Source: Gemmobacter lanyuensis
GTDB lineage: Bacteria; Pseudomonadota; Alphaproteobacteria; Rhodobacterales; Rhodobacteraceae
Length of the DNA: 64,000 bases
Direction: 5' to 3'
NCBI RefSeq assembly: GCF_014652355.1
Contig: NZ_BMYQ01000001.1
Span: forward strand, 975,285-1,039,284
Shown here: piece after piece, positions 1 through 9,342 of the stretch
Layout: each line of letters starts with the position of its first letter
Position numbering within the stretch: the first letter of the stretch is position 1
Made by a program: the position numbers and the translations under genes
The notes under the pieces: generated by a model
What the model was told of the DNA's origin: nothing
Seen by the model: the letters and a program-made list of their open reading frames with translations, nothing else
The model's database searches: none

Positions 1-19
1 TGCGGATCTGCGTCGTCAT
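1..19 (-). CDS. 5' end of a phage gene following the capsid gene (partial)
   Basis: An ATG on the minus strand at position 19 is preceded by a strong GAGGAG ribosome site about 6 bases upstream. Only six codons are inside the window. In HK97-type phages the gene after the capsid usually encodes a head-tail connector, but nothing in these few residues can confirm that. Confidence 0.5.
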
Positions 20-56
20 GATGTTTCTCCTCGGGCAAGGCCCATCAAAATGGCAC

Positions 57-76
57 GGGCCGCACGATGGCGGCCC
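57..76 (-). terminator. Hairpin after the capsid gene
   Basis: A perfect 7-bp inverted repeat (GGGCCGC / GCGGCCC, 6-base loop) lies between the capsid stop codon and the next minus-strand gene. On the minus strand it is followed by a short ATTTTG stretch. It may be a weak or partial terminator that lowers transcription beyond the capsid gene. Confidence 0.4.
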
Positions 77-99
77 GCATGTCAGATCAGATCAGGCGA

Positions 100-1398
100 T
101 CAGGCGCCCCAGGTCACGCCGGTCAGCACCGCAACGGCAGGCAGGTGACGCAGACCGATGTCATGCTGCATGATCATCCGCAGGATGGTTTCGTCACGGC
201 TGAAGGCTGCCTGCATGTTGCCGCTCGCGTCCTTGTAGGCCGCCTCGGTGGACATCGCGATTTCGATGCCCATGTGCTCGCCAACCAGCACATGCGCGGG
301 ATGAACCAGCATGATTTCCGACTCGGTACCAGCGCCCAGGTTGTCCGGCACCTCGGTGGTGATGTGCACCGGCTTGCGGCGCAGCTGACCATCCTGCATT
401 TCCGGGAAGGCAAGATTGCCGTTACCGTCGCGCAGATTGGTCAGATACATCGCAACGCGCGGCGCCATGACCCAATGCGCCCCGGTGAACACGACATTCG
501 CCTTGCCAAGCGCCAGCTCCATCCGGCCAAGGTCATTCGTGACTTTCGCCAGATCCGGCGAACCGGTCATCGTCAGGACATGGGTGGTTTCAAACGCCGT
601 GCCCAGCGTCTGCCAACGCAGGCCCTTCGGGGCGAAATCGGTGCCCGAGCCGCGCAGGAAGAACCGATCCTGAATCTGCGCCGCATCCGCCAGCGCATCA
701 TCGCGGATCATCCGATCCACAGCAGTCGAGGCGCTGCGCAGAAGGTCGTTCGAAATCGGGATCAGGCCCGACAGCTTCTTGGCCGACAGCTTGACCTGAC
801 CGAACGAAACGCCCGTCGCCTTGATGTCCTGCTGCTCGCCGCCATAGGTAAAGGTCGCCCCGCTGGCGCGGCGGTTGGTCGTCAGATTGCCGTTCGGCAT
901 CGGCACGACGCGCGGCCCCATGGCGGTGACCACCGACAACGGGCGCAACATCTCGATCACCTCGGTCGAGACATCCTCGGGCACGAGAAAGCCGCCAGCC
1001 ACGCCAGAGCCCATGTTCTGGTTGGCAAACAGGCCGCTGTCGCCATTGGCCTCGGCAATCTGCATGGCCACATGCGGAATGCCGCCCGCTGCCGCGATGG
1101 TGCGGGTCATGCGGGCAAAGGTCAGGCCCTTTTCCGCCGGGGCTGCCGGGACAGTCGCGGCGGGCTGGGTGACACCGGGCAGCGGCGCCAGCGGACGGGC
1201 CGCCGCTGCGCGACGACGCTCCAGATCCTCGGCCTGGGTGATCTGCGCAGCCACCGCATCATCCTGCGCGCGCAGCGCATCAAAGGCGGCAGTCTGTTCA
1301 ACGGTCATGTCACCGCCTTCCGGGACAGAGGCCACGATAGCCTCCATCTGTTCGATGATGCCCGCACGGCGGGCTCGCAGGGCCGTGATCCGGTCCAT
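100..1398 (-). CDS. Phage major capsid protein, HK97 fold
   Basis: 432 aa. The N-terminus (first about 110 residues) is charged and helical, like the delta/scaffold domain of HK97-type capsids, and is followed by a capsid domain with the usual alternating glycine-rich beta segments. The start at 1398 is chosen over an upstream in-frame ATG because it has an AAAGGA ribosome site and lies one base after the protease stop codon (TGA-C-ATG). The gene order portal, S49 protease, capsid is the classic head module, so the adjacent protease probably removes the N-terminal scaffold domain during prohead maturation. The product forms the icosahedral shell. Confidence 0.9.
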   Translation of the reverse strand: MDRITALRARRAGIIEQMEAIVASVPEGGDMTVEQTAAFDALRAQDDAVAAQITQAEDLERRRAAAARPLAPLPGVTQPAATVPAAPAEKGLTFARMTRTIAAAGGIPHVAMQIAEANGDSGLFANQNMGSGVAGGFLVPEDVSTEVIEMLRPLSVVTAMGPRVVPMPNGNLTTNRRASGATFTYGGEQQDIKATGVSFGQVKLSAKKLSGLIPISNDLLRSASTAVDRMIRDDALADAAQIQDRFFLRGSGTDFAPKGLRWQTLGTAFETTHVLTMTGSPDLAKVTNDLGRMELALGKANVVFTGAHWVMAPRVAMYLTNLRDGNGNLAFPEMQDGQLRRKPVHITTEVPDNLGAGTESEIMLVHPAHVLVGEHMGIEIAMSTEAAYKDASGNMQAAFSRDETILRMIMQHDIGLRHLPAVAVLTGVTWGA

Positions 1399-1399
1399 G

Positions 1400-2347
1400 T
1401 CAAATCCTTTCTGCGGCCCGTTGCCGCGTTTCCAACTCGGCCGCCGCCAACGCACGGCTGCGGCCCCTCTTTTCCGGCGTGCGCCCGGAACCTTGCTGCA
1501 GCACGCTCTCCAGCGTGCCGATCCGGTCGGCCATGCCGACCTCTACTGCGCGGGCGGCAGGCACCATTGCGCCCCGCCCGAACCTTTCCCGAACTTGTTC
1601 GACCGATACCCGGCGACCTGCCGCTACATCGGCGATGAAAACTGCCTCGATCGCATCGACATCGGCCTGCACCGCGGCGCGGCCTTCTTCGGTCGTGACA
1701 TCCGGGCGTTTGAGCGGGGCGCCGGAGCTGACGATCTCATAGGCCCGTCTGCCGCTAGCATCCGGCCCCTCTTGCCGCGACGTTGTCGCAACGATGCCGA
1801 TCGATCCAACCGACGCCGCCCGGTCCAAAACAATCTCGCGCGCCTGCGACCCCAGCCAGTAGGCCAACGAGGCCCCCATGCCGGTCACAAACGCCGTCAC
1901 CGGCTTGGTCGAGGCGCGCAGCATTTCTGCTGCCTCACCCACATGCGAGACAACCCCACCCGGGCTATCGATCAAGAGTACGATCCGCTCGACATCCGCA
2001 CTCGCCTCGGCCACCCGCAGATCGTGGCTCAGGGCATCCAGCGACGTGCCACCGGTAGATGCCCCGATCATGCTGGCCCGCGGGAAAATCGTGCCAATCA
2101 TCGGCACTACCGCGTTGCCGTTGCGGATGGTGCTGCCACGAGACCCATCTAAGCGCGTCCCGAGTGCGGACACGGCCATGCGGCTCGCATCCATACTGAC
2201 ATCGTGACCATCCCGGGATAAAAGCTGAAGCACATCGGCATCCATCGCCCGAACCGCAATGGCCTCGATCGCTTCCAGGTATTCGGGCACGATGGCCCAT
2301 GGCTGCGCCCGGATTGCCGAAATCAGGGCCTGCAGATCATTCCGCAT
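1400..2347 (-). CDS. Prohead maturation protease, peptidase S49 (ClpP/SppA fold)
   Basis: 315 aa. The family signatures are a LLIDSPGG strand-turn (about residues 124-131) and GMGASLAYW with the expected nucleophile Ser160, followed by SVGSIG near residue 180. Family members cut the capsid N-terminal domain or act as lambda gpC-like proteases. Two ATGs are possible: 2356 and 2347. I prefer 2347 because the AGAGAGG motif is spaced correctly for it, whereas it abuts 2356. The gene overlaps the end of the portal gene by about 11 bases and is immediately followed by the capsid gene, implying translational coupling. Confidence 0.88.
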   Translation of the reverse strand: MRNDLQALISAIRAQPWAIVPEYLEAIEAIAVRAMDADVLQLLSRDGHDVSMDASRMAVSALGTRLDGSRGSTIRNGNAVVPMIGTIFPRASMIGASTGGTSLDALSHDLRVAEASADVERIVLLIDSPGGVVSHVGEAAEMLRASTKPVTAFVTGMGASLAYWLGSQAREIVLDRAASVGSIGIVATTSRQEGPDASGRRAYEIVSSGAPLKRPDVTTEEGRAAVQADVDAIEAVFIADVAAGRRVSVEQVRERFGRGAMVPAARAVEVGMADRIGTLESVLQQGSGRTPEKRGRSRALAAAELETRQRAAERI

Positions 2348-3635
2348 TGTCGGCATCCTCTCTGGATTGTTGCAATTCTTGCGGCTCCGGCATTGGCCGA
2401 CCAGCCAGCGCCATGTTTGACGGCCGCCAGTACTCGGTGCCCGCCTCGCCCGGTATATTGTTTTCATTCTCGCGACGGCGCAGCTCATTGGCATTGACGA
2501 TGCCCATCTGGCGCTGCAGCCAATAGGCCTCCATCCGGCTCTTGAGGTCGCCGCGCACCAGTGCGTCAGTGACATGCTCGAAATACATGCCTTCGGGCGC
2601 AAACTGTCGCGTGGCGGCCTGCGCCACTCGAGTGAAATGCGGGCCAAGGTGGTAGGTCAGGAACTCGAGGCTCTGATGCTCGATGTTTGAGAATGTCGCC
2701 TTCGACAGCTCGAATATAAGATGCGGCGGGACACCCCAGATCCGTGCCAGGTCCACGACCTGGAACTGACGCGTTTCAAGGAACTGACTATCCTTGAGAT
2801 TGTGCGTGAGAAACGCGCTTTTCAGATCCTGATCCAATACCGCAATGGCACTGCCGTCAGGTCCGGAATGAATGCGGTCCCAATCGCTACGGATCCTCAT
2901 CTTGTCTTCTGGACTGACCTTTTGCGTGGTCGTCAGAACTGTCGATGGCCTTCCGCCCTTGTTCCAAAACCTGTTGCTGTGATCCGCCGTCGCGATTGCG
3001 CCACCAAGCGCTTCGCGGCTGTATTGCACCGGATTAAGGCCAACAAGACCATCACGGGACATGCCTCGCACATGCCAAATGTCGCGAGCGGGGAACCTTT
3101 CACGCGATCCGTCAGGAAGCGTCGCGTCGTAGAAAAGGATCGTCCCCTCCGCGCGGTCAAAAAACTTGGCCACGAGCACGGTCTGCGGCTCTAACCGAGT
3201 CAGTGCGACGGGGTCACCGCGCATGTTTCGCGAGACATAGGCATAAAAGTTACCTGCCAGAAGCAAGTCGGCCATCAGCAACTCAAACAGGTCGAACGGC
3301 GTCTGAAAACCGTTTGGCCTGGACGCGAGCAGGACCTCTGCAGGAACTCCATCCATGCGCTGCCGGCCGACACTGGACCTGCTGTACAGATGCAGGGGCG
3401 CCATGGCGAATACACCACTGATCACGCGCAATGCCTGCAGTGTTGCGGGCAAGGACAGGGCAGCACGCTCATCAACCCGCACACCAGCTTTGGAAACACC
3501 ACCGACGGGGGTAAAACCACGCCATTGGCTCTCGCTTTCCACAGGCGCTGCGCTCGCAACGACAGGCGGCTCAACGCGCATGGGCGCGGCAGCCGACGCG
3601 CCTGCGCCAGCCTTCAAGAAACTGAAAATGCCCAT
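2337..3635 (-). CDS. Phage portal protein, HK97 family
   Basis: 432 aa, normal for the family. An alanine/proline-rich N-terminus precedes the portal core (ALRVISGVFAMAPLHLY, then LLLAGNFYAYV and YWLQRQMGIVNANELR segments characteristic of HK97 portals). The C-terminus is acidic and disordered. The dodecameric portal forms the DNA entry/exit channel at one capsid vertex and docks TerL. Its ATG lies one base after the TerL stop codon (TAA-C-ATG), so the two genes are probably translationally coupled. Confidence 0.92.
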   Translation of the reverse strand: MGIFSFLKAGAGASAAAPMRVEPPVVASAAPVESESQWRGFTPVGGVSKAGVRVDERAALSLPATLQALRVISGVFAMAPLHLYSRSSVGRQRMDGVPAEVLLASRPNGFQTPFDLFELLMADLLLAGNFYAYVSRNMRGDPVALTRLEPQTVLVAKFFDRAEGTILFYDATLPDGSRERFPARDIWHVRGMSRDGLVGLNPVQYSREALGGAIATADHSNRFWNKGGRPSTVLTTTQKVSPEDKMRIRSDWDRIHSGPDGSAIAVLDQDLKSAFLTHNLKDSQFLETRQFQVVDLARIWGVPPHLIFELSKATFSNIEHQSLEFLTYHLGPHFTRVAQAATRQFAPEGMYFEHVTDALVRGDLKSRMEAYWLQRQMGIVNANELRRRENENNIPGEAGTEYWRPSNMALAGRPMPEPQELQQSREDADNAE

Positions 3636-3636
3636 G

Positions 3637-5337
3637 TTACATTCCCGTATATTCGAACCTTCCGGACCCGGCGGCTGTCGGATTTCGGCTCATCAGCGTA
3701 AAGGCGTTGAATGCTGCGATGAGCGGATCGATCTTTCCCTTGCCCGCAGCTTCTTTTGTGATCAGCACGGCATTGCCGCGTTGCTCGGAGCGGGCATTTC
3801 CGATGCACCAAGCCATGATTTCTTGGCCGCAGTGGCGGTAAGTCCCGTCCATCAGCTTGCGCTCCATCCCCCAGATGGCCGATGACAGACGATACCCCTG
3901 ACCGACAGCAACCATTTGCTCGGGCGCGATGCCAACCGCGGACAACTCATCAACCAAAGCAGCAACCCCCGCCGGATCTAGCCCGATGGCAGCTGCCTCT
4001 GGCAGGAGCCCCGCATCTTGCAACTTAGCGACAATGTCACATACGCCCGCATGGTCCTCAGATGGATGGCTGCAGATCGTGAGCTGACCTCGCGCCTCAA
4101 AGTCATGCATGGTGGCGATGTTTTCTTGGCGACGCTGCAGTGCGACCGGGTGGCACCAAGCATGCGACCAGCTCAGCCATTGGCGCGTTTCCCGGCAACG
4201 CCCGGTGACGTTCAGGCCCAATAGGTCATCTGCACCGCCGCCATCAATTCCGACCACCGCGACTTCACTGCGCTCAATCAACTGGTCAAGCCCGGTCAAA
4301 CTCACATCACGGGCGGCCAACCAGAAGTCAGCGCCAACCCAGCGATTGCTGTGCAGCGCCAGACCGATTTCAACGTTGAGATGCTGTGTCGCCCAGGCGA
4401 TCAGCTCGCCGATTCCGTCCTGCTTGGCACGCGTGAAACCATCAAGCAGCTTCTCCAGAGTGATGGATCGGCCAAGGTTTGGCGTAACCATGTGCCAATA
4501 TGCAGGATCCTGCCACGGCTTGTGCTCCGCGGTCTGCATAGCCTCCGGAAACTCGTAGAGCACCGGCAGCATCCGCACCCGCTCAGTGATCAGACCATCC
4601 CTGACACCGCGCGCATACTGCAGCTCGGTTTTGAATACGCCCGCAGGAGGGTGGTCTGACTGCGTCGTAATCATCACCAAGAGCGCCTCGGGAAACGGCA
4701 TCATCCCGCCACGGATCTGACGGATGACGTCAGCCGCATACGGCACTGTCCCGAGCAGGTGAATTTCGTCGATCAGTGCAAAAACCGGCTTTGCACCCGT
4801 CAGCACATCCATGCCGAATGTCCGCACCATCAGCTTGGCACCGGTCACACGGCACTTGATCTGCTTTTTGTGATCCTGGACATGGAACCGCTTTTGCAAG
4901 AACCCCTCAGGGTCCGCATCAATCATGTCCCGCGCCTGTCCGAACGCGACATCGCTGATCTTCTGCGTCGGCCCAATGACCAGCAAGTCCGCGTTCCGGC
5001 GCTTGTTAAGCAGCATGAATGTCAGCGCGATGGCCGCAGCACTTGTGGTCTTCGCGTTCTTCTTTGGGACAAGGATGAACACCTCGCCGACTTGACGTAC
5101 TTCCGGCACCAACGAGGATGTGGACATCGAGCCAAACACTGCCCGCACGACATCCCGGATCCACTCCCCAGCCCCCTCCGCCAAGCTTGGTTGTCCAATC
5201 ACGTCCGGCAACCGCAAGCGATTAAACACCTGGACCGCGCGGTCGGCTGCCTCAGCATCAAGAGGCAAATCCGCGATTGGCGTTTGTCCGCGCTCTAACT
5301 TCTCAACCCAGTCGGGGCAGGCGAAATCAAATGCCAT
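3637..5337 (-). CDS. Terminase large subunit (packaging ATPase/nuclease)
   Basis: 566 aa. A variant Walker A (VPKKNAKTT, residues 90-98) and Walker B followed by the catalytic glutamate (ALIDEIH, D190-E191) define the ATPase domain. The C-terminal half carries an RNase-H-like nuclease pattern beginning VVGIDGGGADD. The enzyme cuts concatemeric phage DNA and pumps it through the portal. It is preceded by the small-subunit-like gene with a 4-base gap. Length and motif spacing match HK97/phiC31-like TerL proteins, suggesting cos-type or similar packaging, though the packaging mode cannot be read from sequence alone. Confidence 0.93.
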   Translation of the reverse strand: MAFDFACPDWVEKLERGQTPIADLPLDAEAADRAVQVFNRLRLPDVIGQPSLAEGAGEWIRDVVRAVFGSMSTSSLVPEVRQVGEVFILVPKKNAKTTSAAAIALTFMLLNKRRNADLLVIGPTQKISDVAFGQARDMIDADPEGFLQKRFHVQDHKKQIKCRVTGAKLMVRTFGMDVLTGAKPVFALIDEIHLLGTVPYAADVIRQIRGGMMPFPEALLVMITTQSDHPPAGVFKTELQYARGVRDGLITERVRMLPVLYEFPEAMQTAEHKPWQDPAYWHMVTPNLGRSITLEKLLDGFTRAKQDGIGELIAWATQHLNVEIGLALHSNRWVGADFWLAARDVSLTGLDQLIERSEVAVVGIDGGGADDLLGLNVTGRCRETRQWLSWSHAWCHPVALQRRQENIATMHDFEARGQLTICSHPSEDHAGVCDIVAKLQDAGLLPEAAAIGLDPAGVAALVDELSAVGIAPEQMVAVGQGYRLSSAIWGMERKLMDGTYRHCGQEIMAWCIGNARSEQRGNAVLITKEAAGKGKIDPLIAAFNAFTLMSRNPTAAGSGRFEYTGM

Positions 5338-5341
5338 CGTT

Positions 5342-5794
5342 TCAATTTAGCAAATCGCCCCACCCCGTTGGCGGAGCTTTTGCTTCCTGTGCAAGAGCTG
5401 CTTTCTTCCCAAGTGGCGCAGGCTTGTGGACATGTGCCTTTGGTGTGCGTGGCGCGGCGCGCGCCGCCGCGATGGTGCGAACCTCTTTGGCCGCGGAAAC
5501 GTTTCCCTCGAGCATGCGTTGCACAAGAGCCTGCATCGCAAGCCCCTCCAGAAGCATCGCTCCATGATCCAGCTCACGGGAAAAATACTTCCGCAGCGTC
5601 TTGGCATCGATCCCCATGTATTGGGCAATCTCATCCGTTTTGAGGCCCGCTGCCGATAGGGACATGACAACTCTTTGATTTTCTTTGCGAATTGACGCAT
5701 TTCCAACCGCCGACTTTCGGCCACGTGGGTCGCGAAGCGGCCGGATAGGGTCGCCCAGCAGGTCAACCTCTTCCCCATTGTCGTTTTTCATCAT
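5342..5794 (-). CDS. Putative terminase small subunit
   Basis: 150 aa. A basic N-terminus leads into a helix-turn-helix (residues about 40-72, motif LKTDEIAQYMGIDAKTLRKYF) that resembles small-terminase DNA-binding domains. A helical segment and a lysine/alanine-rich tail ending PPTGWGDLLN follow. Position directly before TerL and the HTH support a role in recognising the packaging site. A double ATG (5794/5791) makes the exact start uncertain. Confidence 0.75.
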   Translation of the reverse strand: MMKNDNGEEVDLLGDPIRPLRDPRGRKSAVGNASIRKENQRVVMSLSAAGLKTDEIAQYMGIDAKTLRKYFSRELDHGAMLLEGLAMQALVQRMLEGNVSAAKEVRTIAAARAAPRTPKAHVHKPAPLGKKAALAQEAKAPPTGWGDLLN

Positions 5795-5850
5795 GGCCGG
5801 AATTAAAACCCCGCTATTTTATGGCTGCGGGTCTAGGGCGCGAGGGCTTC

Positions 5851-6273
5851 CTAGGGATTTACCCCCCCCCTCCCCTTCTCCTCTGCCTGCTTGGTCGAGT
5901 TGTGGCACTTGGCGCAGAGACACTGCAGGTTCCGCTCATCCCAAAACAACGACGCATCGCCACGGTGGGGCGTCACATGGTCAGCGACAAATCCAGATGC
6001 AGACTGACGCGGAACGCCCGAAGGACAGCCCGCGCTAGCCAATGCATGGCACATGGGCGCAAGAACAGGATGCGCGGCACCGCAGAACCGGCACACGAAG
6101 CCATCACGCTCAAGCACGCGCCACCTCAGCTCTTGCCAGCGCGCTGTCTTGTACCACTTTCGCCACTCTACCCGCGCATCCCTCGCGCGACTGGCCTCGG
6201 CGGGCGTGCTGTCCACAAACCGCACCATCGGCGGCAATGCAGCAATGCGCGGCGGCAATCGCTTTAGCACCAT
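5851..6273 (-). CDS. HNH endonuclease
   Basis: 140 aa. It carries a zinc-binding HNH fold: CRFCG, then VADHVTPHRGD (the catalytic His region), then NLQCLCAKCHN. HNH proteins beside terminase genes assist DNA cleavage during packaging in many cos phages, which is the likely job here. The start at 6273 follows a GGGGGTG stretch; a longer in-frame extension exists but lacks a comparable site. A strong terminator lies just upstream, so the gene probably has its own promoter or relies on read-through. Confidence 0.88.
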   Translation of the reverse strand: MVLKRLPPRIAALPPMVRFVDSTPAEASRARDARVEWRKWYKTARWQELRWRVLERDGFVCRFCGAAHPVLAPMCHALASAGCPSGVPRQSASGFVADHVTPHRGDASLFWDERNLQCLCAKCHNSTKQAEEKGRGGVNP

Positions 6274-6293
6274 AGGCGCACCCCCAAAAGCAA

Positions 6294-6324
6294 AGCGCCC
6301 GGCAGGGTTATCCTGTCGGGCGCT
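6294..6324 (-). terminator. Rho-independent terminator closing the replication operon
   Basis: A 13-bp stem with one mismatch (arms 6294-6306 and 6312-6324) has a 5-base loop. On the minus strand it is followed at once by TTTGCTTTT. It lies downstream of the 250-aa hypothetical gene and upstream of the HNH gene, separating the replication and head transcription units. Confidence 0.75.
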
Positions 6325-6344
6325 CGTGTGGTGCTGGCAATTTG

Positions 6345-7097
6345 TCAAATCTGCTGCGGGACGTCAAATTCTTTTTTCCAGGGCGAGAGCGGCGGCAGCT
6401 GACCAGTGATCGCAACCGACGACAGATAGCCCGGCTGGCCGACGACATGGGCCAGATGCAGCAGCGCGCCATACCACCCGAGATAGGCCCGGCGCGCCGC
6501 CGCGACAGACCAGACGCCACCCGTAATACTGACCGGGCAGTAGGTCGCGCGCCCGGTGCGAACCCGGCTGCGAGCCGCGACGAACCGATACTCATCGCCC
6601 TGTTCAACATGCGCCGACCAGCTGCCGTCATCCTGCAGATCCCAGCCCTTCGGAACAACACGACGACGCTCATCACCGCGCCAGTCAGGCGCCCCACCGG
6701 CCCGCGCGCACTCCGCCACCAGCACGGCCATCCGCCGCCCGCCGCAACCCTCGGGCAGAGCCTCGACCGCCGCCGCGATCAGCTCGGCATCAGGATGCAC
6801 GCCCGACACCCCACCACCATCGACGTTGCAGCCCAGCCGGGCGCGCTGCATCAGCACATATTCCGGGCTGACACCGACCCGGTCGAACTGCCGCGCGCCG
6901 GTCAGGTCAAAGTCGATCCGCGCATGTTCCACCCCAAACGCCCATTCCAGCGCGCGCTGGATCGGCATCTCGCGCACCACGCGGCGCATCGGCTGTGCAA
7001 CCCGCACCGCACGATGACCGACAACACGACCCGACTGACGATCAAAACCCATTGCCTGCACCACATCTTGTTTCATTTTCGCGCCATCAAACTGCAT
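6345..7097 (-). CDS. Phage protein of unknown function
   Basis: 250 aa, not recognised. The protein is arginine-rich with an RAVRVAQPMRRVVREMPIQRALEWAF segment. The C-terminal part is rich in Trp and Tyr (GWDLQDDGSWSAH, YLGWYGALLHLAH). The start at 7097 has a CAGGCGA ribosome site; a longer reading frame to 7256 would run through the G-rich repeats as a low-complexity proline tract and is unlikely to be coding. It is the last gene of the replication operon, so a role linked to DNA replication or the late switch is possible but unproven. Confidence 0.6.
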   Translation of the reverse strand: MQFDGAKMKQDVVQAMGFDRQSGRVVGHRAVRVAQPMRRVVREMPIQRALEWAFGVEHARIDFDLTGARQFDRVGVSPEYVLMQRARLGCNVDGGGVSGVHPDAELIAAAVEALPEGCGGRRMAVLVAECARAGGAPDWRGDERRRVVPKGWDLQDDGSWSAHVEQGDEYRFVAARSRVRTGRATYCPVSITGGVWSVAAARRAYLGWYGALLHLAHVVGQPGYLSSVAITGQLPPLSPWKKEFDVPQQI

Positions 7098-7120
7098 CTT
7101 GTTTCGCCTGACATTCTTAT

Positions 7121-7452
7121 GGGGAGGATAGGGAGGATAGATGAAAGATTGGGGAGGTTTCTTTTCGCCGTTCTTTCCTATGTTTCCCTTTATTTTCATT
7201 GGCTTGATGAATGTTTGGGGAGGATGGGGAAGATGGGGAGGATATTTCAAACACATGTAAGACAGTCGCCGCCCTATACTGCCCCATACCCCAATGAAGG
7301 CCCCTCACATGCGTTACGCGGAAATTGCTCCCCATACTCCCCATCCTCCCCGAAACAGGCGCAAGCCACTGATCCGCAAAGAAACTCACCCCTGACCCCA
7401 TGTTTTCGCCTTTCTCCCCACACATGCCGATATGCTCCCCATCCTCCCCGAA
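7121..7452. repeat. Two-way cluster of GGGGAGGAT repeats between two replication-operon genes
   Basis: Copies of GGGGAGGAT in G-rich runs occur on the plus strand at 7121-7157 and 7217-7243, and in the opposite orientation at 7328-7354 and 7433-7452. The two inverted copies share GGGGAGGATGGGGAG exactly. The block lies between the helicase gene and the hypothetical gene, which makes a replication origin or regulatory RNA plausible. The G runs could form quadruplexes. The 7098-7474 interval holds no convincing gene. Confidence 0.6.
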
Positions 7453-7474
7453 CCGAGCGAGGGGTGCGGGGAAA

Positions 7475-9334
7475 TCAGTCCTCATAGGCCGTGCGGCCCG
7501 CGATCGGGCGACCGTCCTGATCCCGTGGTGCGGCGCTGAACTTGGGACCAAAGACATCGTCAAAGCGGATGCCCGTGTAGGTCATCACGCCGTGTGACTT
7601 GACCGCGCTATAGCCCCGACCATCCCTTGGGCTGCGCCATCGGCCTGCCTTGTCCTTGATCCGGGTCGAGACCCTGCGCTCTGTCCATCGCCCTTCGCCG
7701 CGCGTCTCGAGCCAATAGTTGAATGCCTGCACCAGCTCGCGCGCGCCGATCCTGTCGGCATCATTGCCGGTGCACAGGCAGCAGCTGGCGATGAATGCGC
7801 CAATCGGGTCGCTATCCTCGCGGTATTCCGCCGTCGCATCGCGCACCTGATCCGGTTCCTGCAGACCACCCTCCAGGTAGTCCATCAACCCATCGACCAG
7901 CCACCGCAGAATACCGTCACGCTCCTCCCACAGCTTGGCGCCGAGGTCAGGGTCACGCTCGGCCTCTGGGATCTGCACATCCCATGGCACCAGCTTCATC
8001 CTGCGCCAAATGCCATCATCGGTGGACCGGATATCAGGCTTGTGGTTGCCGCTCATCGTCAGCTTGAAATACGGGTAGAGCCGGAAGAAGGCCCCGTAGT
8101 TTGGCCGCACCATGATCGGCTCGCCGGAGGTGATCGACTTGATCAGCGCATCCTGAAGCTGCTCACCCTCGCGCGGCTCACTGGCCCGGGCCATGCGCGC
8201 GCCGACCAGATAGACCAGATCGGGCGTTGCCTGAGCGCCGCTCTGGGTGTTCTTCCCTGTCAGCGTCTCAATCCGGATCTCGGCCGCATATTCGCCCAAC
8301 ATCTTGGCGATCAGCTCTGCCAGCACGGATTTGCCGTTGGCCCCGGCGCCATACCAAAACATCATGGCCTGGACCGGTATGCCGCTGATCGAAAGCCCCA
8401 ACCAGCGCTGCAGGTATCGGCGCATCTCCTCCGAAGGCTGGACCCGTTCGAGAAACGCCATGAACCGCGGGCACTTGGCCCTCGGATCATAATGCGCGTG
8501 GATCACCTTCGAAATCCGGTCGCGCTTATCGTGGGGGTCCAGCCTGACTGAAGCCGTTTTCGAAAACCCAGAATCGCCGCCGCCCTGCACCTCGAACCGC
8601 AGAACACCCGACAATGTGTTGACGGCCATCGGATCGGCATCGAGCTCTTCGTGACGCACGGCAAGGTGCGGCGCGGCCTCTTTCAGCGCCGCGTCAATTC
8701 GGCCAGAATTCCCCGCCGTCCGCGCGAAATTGCGATGCGCCTTGCGCTTGTCACCCAACACCTTCTTGATATCCGCGATTGCCTTCAGCTTCTTCTGGAT
8801 ATCGGATATCTCTTGCTCGGCCTCGGCTTCCGGCTTGCCATCTTCGGTGACCATGCCCTGCAATTCGACCATCCTGTCGCGCAGATCACGTTCCTTGCCA
8901 ATGGCCTCCATCTGCCAATCTTCAAGCTGAAGCCACGGGATTTCCCGAGCGATCAGCTCGCCCAGCTCCTGCGCCTTGGCGCGCACGGCCAGCTGATGCA
9001 TGTCGATCTGGTAATGCGTCCCGCACCAGACGTGCCAGCCGAGGGTCGGGACCGAGATGACATCCTCGCCGAAATGCCGCACGTACCGTTGGCCATTGCC
9101 AAAATCGTTCAGCGGCAGCGGCGCGCATTCCCGTTCGATCCCTTGCCCCTGATCATCCGCAGGGTGGTGCGGGGGCAGTGCAGGCTCATCCGGATAGGGC
9201 GTATCCTCGTCACCCATGGGCGCGTCATGGTCGTCCGCCATGGCTGCAGCCTCAGCTGCGATGTCTTCCGGCAGATCGACGTCCTCTGCGGCAGACATGA
9301 CCTGCCGCACACGCCCCAAGTTGTCCTCTGTCAT
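7475..9334 (-). CDS. D5-like replicative helicase/primase (SF3 ATPase)
   Basis: 619 aa. An acidic N-terminus (residues 15-60) and a charged coiled region (about 140-205) precede the phage/plasmid P4-family C-terminal ATPase, with Walker A GAGANGKS at 329-336. A FKLTMSGNHKPDI sensor-like strand and a D5-type C-terminal winged-helix region follow. It should form a hexameric helicase that unwinds the phage origin. The ATG at 9334 has a GAGGCGGG ribosome site 8 bases after the primase stop codon. Together with the upstream zinc/Toprim gene it makes a split primase-helicase pair. Confidence 0.88.
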   Translation of the reverse strand: MTEDNLGRVRQVMSAAEDVDLPEDIAAEAAAMADDHDAPMGDEDTPYPDEPALPPHHPADDQGQGIERECAPLPLNDFGNGQRYVRHFGEDVISVPTLGWHVWCGTHYQIDMHQLAVRAKAQELGELIAREIPWLQLEDWQMEAIGKERDLRDRMVELQGMVTEDGKPEAEAEQEISDIQKKLKAIADIKKVLGDKRKAHRNFARTAGNSGRIDAALKEAAPHLAVRHEELDADPMAVNTLSGVLRFEVQGGGDSGFSKTASVRLDPHDKRDRISKVIHAHYDPRAKCPRFMAFLERVQPSEEMRRYLQRWLGLSISGIPVQAMMFWYGAGANGKSVLAELIAKMLGEYAAEIRIETLTGKNTQSGAQATPDLVYLVGARMARASEPREGEQLQDALIKSITSGEPIMVRPNYGAFFRLYPYFKLTMSGNHKPDIRSTDDGIWRRMKLVPWDVQIPEAERDPDLGAKLWEERDGILRWLVDGLMDYLEGGLQEPDQVRDATAEYREDSDPIGAFIASCCLCTGNDADRIGARELVQAFNYWLETRGEGRWTERRVSTRIKDKAGRWRSPRDGRGYSAVKSHGVMTYTGIRFDDVFGPKFSAAPRDQDGRPIAGRTAYED

Positions 9335-9342
9335 TTCCCGCC

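Noticed and set aside
67..1638. Long plus-strand reading frames antisense to the capsid and protease genes
   Set aside because: They arise from GC-rich third positions of the real minus-strand genes and show no domain or ribosome site.
7098..7563. Proline-rich reading frames through the GGGGAGGAT repeats on the minus strand
   Set aside because: They are low-complexity products of the repeats, lack ribosome sites and do not extend known domains. The genes on either side have better starts outside this block.
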